From NCBI RefSeq assembly GCF_000350225.1, contig NW_005179083.1:68515-132514 (forward strand): a DNA stretch of 64,000 bases, in the 5' to 3' direction. The translations under genes were made by a program, and so were the position numbers. Below, piece after piece: positions 51,111 through 61,499 of the stretch (position 1 is the stretch's first letter; each line of letters starts with the position of its first letter). The notes beneath the pieces were generated by a model. That model saw nothing but the letters and a program-made list of their open reading frames with translations. It did not search any database and was not told the DNA's origin. This DNA comes from Chondrus crispus. Lineage: Eukaryota; Rhodophyta; Florideophyceae; Gigartinales; Gigartinaceae.

Positions 51111-51410
51111 TCACCCCGCGGCCCCTTCCCCCGCGGCCTCCGGCGGGGCCGCGACCAGCTCCACCCCTTCGCGCGCGGCGGCGGCGTACAGCCGGTGCGC
51201 GGCTTCCGACGCCTTGTCCACGCGCTTCTGCTCCTGCTCCAGCTCTTGCTCCGCGCGTCCCAGCGCACGCCCCACCGCCTCCAGCTGCGCCTCCAGCTCA
51301 CGCAACCCCGTCGCCGCGTGCTGCTCCACGCTGGCCAGCAGCTCGCCCGCGCGCGTCGCGCACCCGCGCTGCAGCGCCGCTGCGTCGTCCTCCAGGCTAG
51401 CACCACTCAT
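51111..51410 (-). CDS. Small coiled-coil protein
   Basis: This frame encodes 99 residues from the ATG at 51410. Almost the entire chain is a single amphipathic helix: heptad-like Leu/Ala spacing runs from about residue 8 to 82 (ELEAQLEAVGRALGRAEQEL), then a short Pro/Ala/Gly tail. Such small helical proteins are often subunits of tethering or BLOC-like complexes, but I cannot assign one. GC content is high, like the synthetase gene to the right, from which it diverges across the assembly gap. Confidence 0.5.
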   Translation of the reverse strand: MSGASLEDDAAALQRGCATRAGELLASVEQHAATGLRELEAQLEAVGRALGRAEQELEQEQKRVDKASEAAHRLYAAAAREGVELVAAPPEAAGEGAAG

Positions 51411-51520
51411 CAAGCTTGTTGTGTGTACGCGAAGGAGGGGGGGGGGGGGGGAGTAAACGGCTGCATGGAGAAGCTGGATGCGTCAATAATGAAGAATTCA
51501 AGAAACGTATGCACGAGATC

Positions 51521-51620
51521 NNNNNNNNNNNNNNNNNNNNNNNNNNNNNNNNNNNNNNNNNNNNNNNNNNNNNNNNNNNNNNNNNNNNNNNNNNNNNNNN
51601 NNNNNNNNNNNNNNNNNNNN
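51521..51620. other. Assembly gap (100 N) at a G-rich tract
   Basis: Exactly 100 N, probably a placeholder length. A 15-base G run lies about 70 bases before it, and a G-rich tract (runs of 13, 6 and 6 G) starts directly after it, so the missing piece is likely low-complexity. Confidence 0.95.
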
Positions 51621-51827
51621 GGGGGGGGGGGGGAGGGGGGAGGGGGGAGGGTAGTGGTAGAGCTAGATGCGCAAGGCGTTATATACCGCACGCGCGCAAA
51701 GCGCAAGCGTGGGCGCGTTTCGCTTCGCCTTGTGTTTCGTCCGCGCGCGCAATTCCACTGTAGCGCATATTTGCATTACCATCGCATCGCGCGCTCCCTC
51801 AGATCGCGCCCTGCCTCTCCCGCCGCC

Positions 51828-53396
51828 ATGCCGCGCGCTTCGAACCTCTTCCACGCGCTGCGCGCGCACGCGCCGTCGCGGATCGCCCTGACGGACGCGT
51901 CCGGCGCGCACACGTACGGCGCGCTGCTGCGGCGCGCGGCGCGTCTGCGCGGCGCGCTGCAGCTGCCTGCGCCGGGCGCGGCGGGCGCGGCGGGCGCCGC
52001 GCCGCCGCGCGTCGCCGTGCTCACGCGCCCGCACGCAGGCTTCGTCGCCGCGCTGCTCGCGGCGTGGGCCGCCCCGGCCGCCGCCGTCCCGCTCTCGCCG
52101 CTGTACCCGGCCGCCGCGCTCGCGCCGCTGCTGGAGGACGCCGCCCCGGCCGCCGTCGTCGCGGAGGACGCCACGGCCCCGCTGCTGCCGCCGCACGTGC
52201 GGCGCCGCGCGCTGCTGCTGGAGGACGTGCGCGGGGGCGAGGGGAGCGCGGACCGGGACGGCGAGTATGCGGCTACGTGCGACGCGCTGGCGGCGCGGTG
52301 CGCGCAAGCGCAGAGAGATGCGGCGATGCTGCTGTTCACGTCCGGGACGACGGGCCGCGCGAAGGGCGTCGTGTGGCGGCATGCCATGCTGGCCTACCAG
52401 ACGCGCACGCTGTGCGAGGCGTGGCGATGGTCGAAGGACGACCGCGTAGTGAATGTCCTGCCGCTGCACCACGTCCACGGGCTGGTTAACGTCGTGCTGA
52501 CCGCACTGTACGCGGGCGCGCACGTGGAGATGCACGCACGCTTCGAAGCGGCGCGCGTGTGGGAGGCGGTGACGCGAAGGGACGAGCGAGGCGCCACTGT
52601 ACTCATGGCAGTGCCGGCCGTGTACGCCCGCCTGATCGAGGCGTACGAAGCCGCGGGAGAAAGCCGGCAGGCCGAGATGAGGGCCGGCGCGCGAGAGGTG
52701 CGCCTGTTCGTGTGCGGCAGTGCTGGCCTGGCCAGACGCAACTTTGAAAAGTGGGAAAGCATCAGCGGACAGCGCATTCTCGAGCGCTACGGAATGACAG
52801 AGACGGGCATGACGCTGTCGAACGCGTACGACGACCGGCGGCAGGGGTCGTTGGGGAGGCCGTTGCCGGGCGTGGAGATGCGCGTGCGGGGGGGAGGCGA
52901 GGAGGGCGAGCTGCTGGTGAGGGGGGAAGGCGTCTTCAGGGAGTACTGGCAGCGGGAGGACGCGACACGCGAGGCTTTTGATGAGGAGGGCTGGTTTGCG
53001 ACGGGCGACGTCGTCAGGGTCGAGCCACGGGGCGTCAAGATGCTGGGGAGGGCCAGCGCAGACATTGTTAACACGGGCGGGTACAACGTGTCGGCCGTGG
53101 AGGTGGAGGAGGTCGTGAGGGAGGCGGAGGGCGTGGTGGACTGCGCCGTGATCGCGTTGCCGGATCGCGTACTGGGGGAGAAGGTTGTAGCGGCCGTGGT
53201 GGCCGGCGCGGTGGGAGTGGAAGGCAAGGTCGCCGAGGTGGCGAAGCGGCTGCTGCCCGCTTACAAAAGGCCGAGACGCGTCATCGTCGTCGACGAGCTG
53301 CCCAGGAATGTGCTGGGCAAGGTGCGGAAAGACCAGCTGAAAGTCGTTCTCGCGCACATGGAGGACGGCGAGCGAGCGGAGGGAGAGGAGAGATGA
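51828..53396 (+). CDS. Malonyl-CoA synthetase, ACSF3/AAE13 type
   Basis: This frame encodes 522 residues from the ATG at 51828 (CGCCGCCATGC). It has all adenylate-forming enzyme motifs: P-loop TSGTTGRAKG (171-180), LPLHHVHGLVN (211-221), YGMTETGM (321-328), the hinge-side TGD (392-394), and the C-terminal catalytic Lys498 in PRNVLGKVRK. Sequence around HHVHG, RYGMTE and GELLVRGEGVFREYW follows ACSF3 and plant AAE13 more than general acyl-CoA synthetases. These enzymes ligate malonate to CoA with ATP, feeding fatty acid synthesis and clearing toxic malonate, in mitochondria or cytosol. No clear mitochondrial presequence is seen. Another short-acid ligase is possible. The gene is very GC-rich. 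Confidence 0.82.
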   Translation: MPRASNLFHALRAHAPSRIALTDASGAHTYGALLRRAARLRGALQLPAPGAAGAAGAAPPRVAVLTRPHAGFVAALLAAWAAPAAAVPLSPLYPAAALAPLLEDAAPAAVVAEDATAPLLPPHVRRRALLLEDVRGGEGSADRDGEYAATCDALAARCAQAQRDAAMLLFTSGTTGRAKGVVWRHAMLAYQTRTLCEAWRWSKDDRVVNVLPLHHVHGLVNVVLTALYAGAHVEMHARFEAARVWEAVTRRDERGATVLMAVPAVYARLIEAYEAAGESRQAEMRAGAREVRLFVCGSAGLARRNFEKWESISGQRILERYGMTETGMTLSNAYDDRRQGSLGRPLPGVEMRVRGGGEEGELLVRGEGVFREYWQREDATREAFDEEGWFATGDVVRVEPRGVKMLGRASADIVNTGGYNVSAVEVEEVVREAEGVVDCAVIALPDRVLGEKVVAAVVAGAVGVEGKVAEVAKRLLPAYKRPRRVIVVDELPRNVLGKVRKDQLKVVLAHMEDGERAEGEER

Positions 53397-53716
53397 CGTC
53401 TACACGAGAGGAAGCTTTGATCTACGCATTGTGTTGCCGGCAAAGCGCTGCACGCTCACAGCTGAGAATTGGCACGACCTCGCGACGGCCAGCACGCCGC
53501 CTCCCCACTGCTTGCATCTGCGTCTGCACGGGCCTGGATGACCAGCGCTGCCCCACCACGCGTGTCGGGCCTCAAAAGCGCGGTTTGTCTCCATGGTGTT
53601 CAACCGAGGGGCCGCCCAAACAACGAGTCGTAAACCCCCCCCCCCCCCCCCCCCCCCCAGCAGCTCTGAACTTCTCGCGCTCTTTCCACACGGCCTCCAG
53701 CATGGTCGATGGTAGA
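53397..53716. other. 3' flank of the synthetase gene with a 24-base C tract
   Basis: No gene was seen. A run of 24 C lies at 53635-53658. The Copia element begins right after GTAGA at 53712-53716. Confidence 0.6.
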
Positions 53717-53920
53717 TGTGAACCAAGAGATCCGGATGCCGGGGTCCCCCTGACCGCGGGGGGCCGCCGGCGCCGGTATATTTACTGACTCTATGTCCTA
53801 TCGTACGTCTATAAATAAGGCTGTGCCTTATTTGCATGTTTGTGTGGAATCGCTGTGTTTTGTTGTAGCGGGGAGGGGGAGCAATGCGCGCGTCTTTCCC
53901 TCTTTTTGTGTGGAATCACA
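53717..53920 (-). repeat. 3' LTR of the Copia element
   Basis: It shares about 135 bp with the 5' LTR but is about 66 bp longer, because an extra segment near 53851-53920 repeats the ATTCCACACAAA end motif. The two LTRs thus differ in length. Confidence 0.75.
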
Positions 53921-53942
53921 GTCCCCCTGGCGCGCGTATTGC

Positions 53943-56900
53943 CTAGTTTCGGGGTGGAAAGTGACTGCCTCGGTGGGTGGGGGGGTGACGTTGAGTCGCG
54001 TGCGGTGTTTTGTGAATGTGTCTCTCTTGAGCGGTTTGGTCATCAGGTCCGCTGGCATGTCGTGTGTTGGTACTCGGTGAATTGAGATGGCACCATTTTT
54101 TGTTGTCTTGGAGGTAGTGGTATTTGATGTCTATGCACTTCCTTCTCTTTGTGGGCGCTTGTTGGTTTGCCATGCGGGCGGCGGCGGCGTTGTCAATGTG
54201 CATGGCCGCCGTTGGCGTGGGGATGCCTATTTCCGACATCATGTTGCGGATCCATATGGTGTGGGTTGCCGCCTCGGCGGCCGCCATGTACTCGGCTTCA
54301 CATGTACTTTTAGCTACAATGGGCTGTTGTTTGGCCTGCCAGTGTATGGTCGCATTGTGGAGGGTAACGGCCATGCCGGAGAACGATTTTCGCGTGGTCG
54401 TGTCGTTGGCAAAGTCGGCGTCTGTGAAGCTCGTGATGGTGGGCTGTTGTTTCCGTGATTTGGGGAAAAGTATGCCGTGGCTGCGTGTGCTGTGTAAATA
54501 TTGCGCTAGCCTTTTTAGCAGTCTCCAGTGTCTCTTGGTGGGGCATTGTAGTGCCCGCGCCAGTGCCGCTGTCGCGAATGCAATGTCTGGTCTGGTACTG
54601 TCCGCTATGTACCGTATCTCTCCTAGCGCTGTGCGGTATGTGTCTTGTATGGCTGGGTACTGTTCATCTGTGTCTTTCGGTGGATCTACACTGATGCCGT
54701 GGAGGTATGGTGTGTCAACCGGGTTGCTTTCGTTCATGCGCAAGTATGCGGTGACGTGCTGTATGTGCTGTGGTTGCGAGACATGGATCCCGTGCTGTGT
54801 GTATGTTATGTGCCAGTTGAGGTATGCTTTGGGTTTGCCCAGCCTCTTGATTTGATATTTCTGGCGCAATGTGTTGTACAGCTCGTCATTGAGTTTGGGG
54901 GTCGTGGCGGCTGCTAGGAAGTCATCCATGCTGACTGCTATGATGATCAGGTTGTTGTGTGCCTGTTTGGTGAACAGTGATGGATCTGATTTGAGTTGAC
55001 GGTATCCGTTGTTTCGGAGGTGTTCGTGGAGTCGTGTGCTGTAGGTATACGCCGCTGGTGGGGTGCCGTATATGTTTCCTTTGAGTTGACCGTTTGTGGT
55101 TTTGTGTGTGAACGTTCCGTCAAATTTTGGGGGTTGCCATACGTACACCGGCTTTTCGTGTTCATATTGTTCATGCAAGTATGCTCCTTTTATATCGAGA
55201 TGTTCAAGGTGCATGTCGTTCGCTGCCGCCATGGCGAGTATTGCTCTGACTGTCGTTTTGTCTGCCATGAACGTCGCTGTCTTGTCCGGGTCATAGTGCG
55301 TGTGGGGTGTCATGAGGTCTCCGCGCACTGAGCATCGAGCTTTTCTTGTTATTGTTTTCGTGTCAGGCTCGATCTTGTACCTGTACGTCATGGTCATCGG
55401 TATGATGTCACGTTTCGGTATGTTGGTTGCTGTTTTGTGCCATGCGATTGCCTTCATGTCGTCCAGCTGCTGTAATTCGTGGTTGTGCGCCGTTTCCCAT
55501 TCTTTTGCGTCAGGATATTTGCGTGCTTGTGCAAGTGATCTGGGCGCTGGGGTTGTGGTTGTGACTGCCGTTGGTGTGGTGGTCTTGCGGCGTTTCGCCG
55601 TGAATGCGGCAGGTGTGGTGGTGCATGGGTCTGTGTTGCGGAAGTACGGTTTAAAGTCGTTGCTGCGCACTTTTTGTTGTCGGCTGGTGTGCATGTTGTA
55701 GACTTGTATGTGTGTGTCGTCGATACCGTGAAGGTATCGTGCTGGGTGTGCTCGGAGCTGAAGTTTGGTTTTGTGCGGTTTCAGTATAGGTATATATCCA
55801 AGTTGGCCAAATATGAATATGTGCTTCACTCGCGGCGGGGTGCCATGCCATAGGGTGTGCGGTAGGTTCTTGACGGTGTGGTGGTATGTTATGTTGTATT
55901 TGTATACTGCGTCGGTGACTGCTTCTTGCCAGTAGGCTTGCTGCATGTGGCTGTGCGCCAACGCAGCTCGTGCACTGTTCATGATGGTCCTATTGATGCG
56001 TTCTTCCAAGGAGTTTTCTTGCGGTGTATAGGCTGTGGTCGGTCGAAAGGTGATCCCTCTGTTGGTGAGGTACTGCTGTACGTATGTGGCTGTGTATTCC
56101 TTCGCGTTGTCCGTGGTGAGTAGTTTGGGATAGTATCCTAGCTGGTTGGATACGTATTGGATGGCGTTGGTGATGCTGTGCGGTACTTGTGACCTGTTGT
56201 TGAGGAAGACTACCCAGGCGTATCTCGTAGCTGTGTCTACAAGTGTCATGAAGTAGTAGTTATTTTGTCTGGATGTGGGCTTAATGGGGCCGCAGACATC
56301 CGACGATAGTTGTGTGCCTACTTCCTGTGTGTGGGTGGTGCGGGGGTGCGTGGTTTGCGTTGTTTTGCCATCGATACATCCTGTGCAGGTTAGCTTGTGT
56401 GGCGTCGTGTGCAGGGATGCGGGGAGGGGTGGCAACAGTTTGTGTTTCGCCATTATACTGATGGTTTTTGGGTGAATGTGGCCAAGTCGCAGATGCCAGT
56501 CCTGCATTGTGTCCTTGACGGTGCTTCTTTTTGGTTGGTGATGGGGGGATTGCGCGGTGTTGCGCAGTTGCGGTGTGGCGCGCGTGTGGGGGGCTAGGTG
56601 GGGTGTGACCGGTGCGGTGGTGCTTTTCTTGTTTTGTTTGTGTTGTGTATGGGTGCTGGTGTGTTTCGGTGCTTTACGTGTTTTATGTGATTTGCCTACA
56701 GTGCGTGCTGCTTGTGCTTGAGCTCGCTCAGGTTTGTCCATCACGTACTGTCCTTTGCGGTATGTGGCCGTGAGGACTGGTTTCCTTATGCGTTGGGGTG
56801 CGTGCACTATTGCGCGGTGGGGTGTGAATGTGACATGCCCGTAGCGGGTGAGGTCGTGTACACTTAGGAGGTTTTGCTGTATGTTGGGGGAGTGTACCGC

Positions 56901-58040
56901 CGGGAGAGTGATGGTCTTATTGCTCTGTTTGATTTTGATGGGTGCCGTGTGTGTTATGGGGTGATGTTTGCCGTTGGCAGTTTTTGTTAGTGTACCGGTT
57001 GTTTTGCGCATCGTACCATGGGGTTTGGATACGTGCGTAGGATTGGCACCGGAGTCGAGAATGTATGGAAGCTTACCGGTGGTATCGTCGTCGGGGTGCT
57101 GGGTAATTGCTTCTTCGAGTTGCGCTATCCTCATTTGCAGTTCATCGATGGCTTGGTCGTGTGCTTCTGTTTGTTGGGGGCTTGGAGATCGCGGTGGGGT
57201 GTTGTTTTGGATTGTGTTTGCGTGATACGGGGCTTTTCTTTGCCATTTGTGTGCATAGCATTCTGTGGTGTTGTGCGTTACACTACCATGGTGGGTGCAC
57301 CATGCTCCGCTCCATCCTGGAGGTTTGGGGTACGTTTTGTTGTCCGGGCGGGCTGATCGGTTGATTTTGCGTGGGGTGTATGTGTTGCGGGGAGTGGCAG
57401 TGCGTTGTTGTTCTGCTTTGGTTGTTCGTGGCGTTTGTGTTGCGGGAGCCATTCTTTGTTGCATGATCAGAACCTGCTGGATGTGGTTGTGGAATGCCCT
57501 TATGGTGGTTGGGGGGTGGCCGGTCAGTAGGAGGGCGAGAGTGCTGAGGTCTGGGTGCTGTGTAAGTCCCTGAATCATGTAGTTGATTGTGGTTCTCTCG
57601 TGATTGATGTTGGGGTAGTTTGCGATTATCATTTTGTGCCGGATGCTCTGGTGTTTGGCTAGATACTCACTGAATTCCTGTCCGGGGAGGAATTTGAGGC
57701 TGCGGGCCTCGGCGTCCAGTACTTCATGATTCTCGATGTTAGTTTCGTGGACGTGCGTATTGATCATTTCGCATATGGCGTGTGGTTCTTCCCTGAGGAT
57801 GGTGGGGGGTAGCTGCGGTATGAGATCGTTGTGTATGCTTTGCATGATGATCGTCCTGAGCGCATCGGCTTTGTCCTGATTCTGTTTGCTGATCGCAGGG
57901 TCTTGGGTGGGTGTGGGTGCTGCTTCTAGGAGCGGTTCTGCCTCTATGGTACGCGCGTATATGTGTAGGGCGTCGTGCCAGAATGTGTAGTTCGATTTTG
58001 TCAGTGCGGGTAGCGTGGATTGTTGTGTTGATGAGGTCAT
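53943..58040 (-). CDS. Copia gag-pol polyprotein
   Basis: A 1365-codon frame from the ATG at 58040. Order of domains is gag (about 1-250, with a short CxxH...C block near 245), aspartic protease (YILDSGANPTHVS, about 325), integrase with its HHCC part (about 520-570) and core (VCGPIKPTSRQN, LTTDNAKEYTATYV, EERINRTIMNSARAA), reverse transcriptase (HLDIKGAYLHEQYEHEKPVY, then AVSMDDFLAAA near 1080) and RNase H (ITSFTDADFANDTTTRKSF near 1230, KSTCEAEYMAAAEA). Integrase before RT is the Copia order. Gag and pol are in one frame, as in many Copia elements. Confidence 0.92.
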   Translation of the reverse strand: MTSSTQQSTLPALTKSNYTFWHDALHIYARTIEAEPLLEAAPTPTQDPAISKQNQDKADALRTIIMQSIHNDLIPQLPPTILREEPHAICEMINTHVHETNIENHEVLDAEARSLKFLPGQEFSEYLAKHQSIRHKMIIANYPNINHERTTINYMIQGLTQHPDLSTLALLLTGHPPTTIRAFHNHIQQVLIMQQRMAPATQTPRTTKAEQQRTATPRNTYTPRKINRSARPDNKTYPKPPGWSGAWCTHHGSVTHNTTECYAHKWQRKAPYHANTIQNNTPPRSPSPQQTEAHDQAIDELQMRIAQLEEAITQHPDDDTTGKLPYILDSGANPTHVSKPHGTMRKTTGTLTKTANGKHHPITHTAPIKIKQSNKTITLPAVHSPNIQQNLLSVHDLTRYGHVTFTPHRAIVHAPQRIRKPVLTATYRKGQYVMDKPERAQAQAARTVGKSHKTRKAPKHTSTHTQHKQNKKSTTAPVTPHLAPHTRATPQLRNTAQSPHHQPKRSTVKDTMQDWHLRLGHIHPKTISIMAKHKLLPPLPASLHTTPHKLTCTGCIDGKTTQTTHPRTTHTQEVGTQLSSDVCGPIKPTSRQNNYYFMTLVDTATRYAWVVFLNNRSQVPHSITNAIQYVSNQLGYYPKLLTTDNAKEYTATYVQQYLTNRGITFRPTTAYTPQENSLEERINRTIMNSARAALAHSHMQQAYWQEAVTDAVYKYNITYHHTVKNLPHTLWHGTPPRVKHIFIFGQLGYIPILKPHKTKLQLRAHPARYLHGIDDTHIQVYNMHTSRQQKVRSNDFKPYFRNTDPCTTTPAAFTAKRRKTTTPTAVTTTTPAPRSLAQARKYPDAKEWETAHNHELQQLDDMKAIAWHKTATNIPKRDIIPMTMTYRYKIEPDTKTITRKARCSVRGDLMTPHTHYDPDKTATFMADKTTVRAILAMAAANDMHLEHLDIKGAYLHEQYEHEKPVYVWQPPKFDGTFTHKTTNGQLKGNIYGTPPAAYTYSTRLHEHLRNNGYRQLKSDPSLFTKQAHNNLIIIAVSMDDFLAAATTPKLNDELYNTLRQKYQIKRLGKPKAYLNWHITYTQHGIHVSQPQHIQHVTAYLRMNESNPVDTPYLHGISVDPPKDTDEQYPAIQDTYRTALGEIRYIADSTRPDIAFATAALARALQCPTKRHWRLLKRLAQYLHSTRSHGILFPKSRKQQPTITSFTDADFANDTTTRKSFSGMAVTLHNATIHWQAKQQPIVAKSTCEAEYMAAAEAATHTIWIRNMMSEIGIPTPTAAMHIDNAAAARMANQQAPTKRRKCIDIKYHYLQDNKKWCHLNSPSTNTRHASGPDDQTAQERHIHKTPHATQRHPPTHRGSHFPPRN

Positions 58041-58242
58041 AGTGGTGTGTTTCTGCGGTTGTGTGTTGTGATTTTCTGCCTCTGCTATCCGTGCTGATGC
58101 GTAGAGTTCGTGCGTGAGTTGCTCTTGCTCTCGGGCGCGGTTGCGTCGGGTCGCCCTTTGATCGCGGTCTCTCGGTTTTGCCGTGGTGGCTGGTCGTGGT
58201 CGGTCTGGTGGTGAAGTTCAGTGGTCGTAGGTGCCCATAACC

Positions 58243-58380
58243 TGTGAACCAAGAGATCCGGATGCCGGGGTCCCCCTGACCGCGGGGGGCCGCCGGCGCC
58301 GGTATATTTACTGACTCTATGTCCTATCGTACGTCTATAAATAAGGCTGTGCCTTATTTGCATGTTTGTGTGGAATCACA
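58243..58380 (-). repeat. 5' LTR of the Copia element
   Basis: The 138-bp LTR is bounded by TGTGAACC and GGAATCACA as read on the plus strand. It is one of the shorter LTR lengths for the family. Confidence 0.85.
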
Positions 58381-58599
58381 GTAGAGATGATAATAATGGT
58401 CATGGCTGGCGTCATGGCTGGCGTTCTGGAGCCAAAAAGCGGAGCTGCCAAAAGGAACCGAAAAGTTTGGGGAAAAGTCGAAACGTGACAATATTTGGCA
58501 GAACCTCGGGTAGGCACTTCAGGAGCCCCTGGTCCGTCCCTGGAGATCGCTCACTTCTTCCACTCCTCCCCGGTCCCCATACCTCCTCCCCCCACCACA

Positions 58600-59139
58600 A
58601 TGTGCCCGTGCTTCATCCCCCCCACCCCGGGCGCTGCGCTGCTTCGACCCTCCCCCCGCCGCCGGTGCGCGCGGCGGCGGCCGGCCACTCTCGCCAGTCG
58701 CCCGAGGCGCGTCGCGCTAACCATGGGCATCAACCAGCGTAAGGAAAACGACGCGCAGTCCGAGCTCAGCCAGGAGTCGTCTCTAGACAAGCTCGTCCCG
58801 CCCACCCCGCTCCCGACGCTTTCCACCCTGTCCAACCCCGCGCCGGACGCCCCCGAAATCGACTTGTCGCGACTCTCTGACAACCCGAGCGAACCCGAAG
58901 CACAGCCGAATGACGTCGACACCATGGGCGCCGGCCTGTCCAAGGGCGACGAGGTGTTCATCGTCGAATTTTTGAAGGGCTGCTACGAAGAGTTCAAGAT
59001 CATCGACTGGCCCAGCCCAGAGAGGGTGGTCAAGATTACCTTGCTCATTTTGGTCACGCTCTTTACCGCCATTGTGTCGCTCTACTTTATCGACGGCTTT
59101 TTCTACCGTATGTCGCAGGTCTATTTCGAGGGCGTGTAG
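58600..59139 (+). CDS. secE: Plastid preprotein translocase subunit SecE
   Basis: This frame encodes 179 residues from the ATG at 58600; the frame is open further upstream without an ATG in context. Residues 1-42 are rich in Arg, Pro and Ala and look like a plastid transit peptide. After an acidic/Ser linker, residues 119-175 match SecE: FLKGCYEEFKIIDWPSPERV with the conserved WP pair at 137-138, then a single transmembrane helix (about 144-165) and VSLYFIDGFF. SecE partners SecY in the thylakoid translocon for insertion and export of proteins. Red-algal plastids carry secY and secA themselves, so a nuclear secE completes the complex. A mitochondrial location is less likely. Confidence 0.8.
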   Translation: MCPCFIPPTPGAALLRPSPRRRCARRRPATLASRPRRVALTMGINQRKENDAQSELSQESSLDKLVPPTPLPTLSTLSNPAPDAPEIDLSRLSDNPSEPEAQPNDVDTMGAGLSKGDEVFIVEFLKGCYEEFKIIDWPSPERVVKITLLILVTLFTAIVSLYFIDGFFYRMSQVYFEGV

Positions 59140-61499
59140 ACGCTGCGCCTGCGTTCTTGCCGCGCGTGTACAACGGTACGCAAGCCGAGATGCGCTGCGC
59201 CGGGGACGACGTTGTCATGCTCCACATCGAAGCCCACATCGTTTCTCCCCGCACCAACGCGTCTAATTTGCTTGCGGGCTTCGTGCCGCTGCTCGAGCGG
59301 CATAGAATGGGCGCTACGTCTTGTCGCGGCCGCGCCGCTCGCGTTATCGTATTGGAATTGTAAAGGGTGTACATATCGCTGCAAATCTGTTGCTGACCCA
59401 TGCGCCGCATCCTCTTGCCGGGCGCCGCGCCGTAGCGCGGCCAACATGCACGCCATTCGAGGCCAAGCGCCGCTATGAACAGATACTACAGTTTCCTGCT
59501 CTCGTGCGTGTGCGCCAAAGCCGTAGAGGCTGCCGGGGGAAGCGGCCATGGTGTCGTTGCGGAGTCTGAGACGCTTGTTCTTTGTTTTGTTTCACTGTTC
59601 TTATGCTTTAGGGCCCAGTCTTGTCCCGAAATAGCGTTAATGTGCACTTGAAGAGGCATGTGTACTCGCGGTATAAACTACCACGACGACAAAGATAAAT
59701 GGTTGAGGCTGAGGAAGACGCAAGTGGCAGGCGCAGTGTTTTATGCGGAGAGGTCATCTACGGCTCTTCGTCTCGTCTATGCATGTAGGTTGGGAAGAGA
59801 CGGAGAAAAGGAGTAGAAGTGAGCATGAATCATAGTTTCGCCTAGGAGGGAGCTGTTCACTCGATTGCCTCTCGATGCAATCTCCCTTCTCACAGTTGCA
59901 GCCTAAGATATGCTAGCACAGCGGCCTTGTCATTTGTAAAGAGATGCGAAACGAAACCAGTTGATTTGTTACAGTCCAAGCTCTACTTGCTTGTGAGCGG
60001 CCACGCGGCTTACATGAAATTTTAGCGCTACCAGATGACGTGGATGAAGAAGGCGAAGCTGGGTGGAACATTGAATCGGATGGCCCGGTTTTTGCCGAAC
60101 TGCACTGTGCAGTGCTGCATTGTCGAGTAGGTTGTGGGGAAGCACCAAACGTTATGACAGGCGCATAAAGTTAGTGCTGTCGGACCAAGCGCATGGTGCA
60201 CGACCGTAGAAATGGCAAATGTGACCGTGATTGTCGAGCAGTTATTAAAAGACCTCGTTCATTAGAGTAAATTTTCGTGACGATGAAACACTTCTGGGCT
60301 CCCACGAAGCAAGAGGTAGACGCAGCGAATTTTAAGAACCCGGCCCGAAAAGGGCGACCTCATCCTGGCCCATACTGATTTCATGAGAAGTGAATTTAGA
60401 TCGCATTGTGTTAGTCGAGCTGATTGAAGTCAGCAAGCTTTTCAAAGGTGATTGGCATCTACGACAAGAGCGCAATTTGATTCTTCATTGCATTCTTGAA
60501 ATAGAAGGTGACTTCTCCAGCCAGCTCTCGATACGAGGGTTGAAAGAGAGAAAAGAGGAGTCGCGTGTGCATCCAAAACGCATGCTGTTTCTCAGCTCAA
60601 GGCTGCCACCGAAGCTTTCCGTAAAATAAGTATAAAATTGCCACGTAAATACTAAAATAAATGCTAAAATGATGCTTTTCAGAAGGTAAGCGTCGTTTGG
60701 CGGATCCACCTCACCCACATCATTAAAAGTGATCATGTCAAACGCGTCGCTGGAAACTCTGTTGCTCCTTTGAAGTGTACGTCAATTTCATTGTATTGAG
60801 CCTCAGATTGCAAAGATGGATTCCGACTAGTGTACAAGCATGAAGCACAGCAATTAAAACATATTCCACTCACTCGACAGAAACCTTTCGAGGCCTTTCA
60901 AAACTCCGTTTTCAGAAGAGGCGTGCGAACATTCAGTCTGATCGTGGTGCAAATTGTGTGTCGAAGTCGTAGAAATACAAAGTCCCATCGCCAAGGTAAA
61001 TCACGGCCCCCCTAAGCTTGTCATCCTTCTTGGCCAGAAGACCAAGCGAAGAGATACCATTTCAGGCGACGTTTGCACTACGTGATAAATTTAACGTTCG
61101 CCCTTCGAAGTCATGCTTCGACAAAACTGGCACATGGAGAAAAGAATCTTTTTAGCACAGCAGTTACGCTTTTCCTAAAGATACCTTAAACCTTTCATTC
61201 GGTGGAAGAGCGCTCCCTGTAAACTCTTGTTAGCACCAAGCTCCACGAAAGCAACTGGAATCACACCGAAGACATGAGACAAGTGAATATCCCAAAGTCT
61301 TGAATGCAAACAACTGGTAGAGGCTGATTCATTTCTCCGCCGGCCAATTCCGACATGGAGGTCAAATTCGTCGTTCATATCCGTGCTTCACTTAAGAGCA
61401 GCTTCAAACCTCGTCAAAACGACTTTGGAATCAATCGGGCACGATTTCCCCTGGCTTCTCTTTCTTCGTAATCGAGCTGCCCCCAACTCGTTCTCAGAT
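59140..61499. other. Long intergenic region, no gene seen
   Basis: The first 450 bases are GC-rich and hold overlapping open frames without domain signals. The rest is AT-richer with only short frames. Neither tRNA-like cloverleaf nor repeat copy of other parts of the window was recognised. Confidence 0.4.

Larger units (their letters stand above)
53717..58380 (-). mobile_element. Copia-type LTR retrotransposon, looks whole
   Basis: The element is 4664 bp and flanked by the 5-bp duplication GTAGA (53712-53716 and 58381-58385). On the minus strand its 5' LTR is 58243-58380 (138 bp) and its 3' LTR is 53717-53920 (about 204 bp). A primer-binding site like GGTTATGGGCACC follows the 5' LTR, resembling the Copia initiator-Met half-tRNA type, and a purine run AGGGGG precedes the 3' LTR. 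One long uninterrupted gag-pol frame fills the inside. I see no breaks. Near-identity of the shared LTR parts points to recent insertion. It separates the synthetase gene from the SecE gene. Confidence 0.9.

Noticed and set aside
51663-53357. 564-codon minus-strand frame across the synthetase gene
   Set aside because: Shadow frame: the plus strand has every catalytic motif of an acyl-CoA synthetase.
59157-59569. Coding frames after the SecE gene
   Set aside because: Overlapping short frames on both strands, no domain, no good start; most likely 3' flank.
60390-61378. Short frames in the long intergenic region
   Set aside because: Lengths expected by chance; no motif or repeat support.
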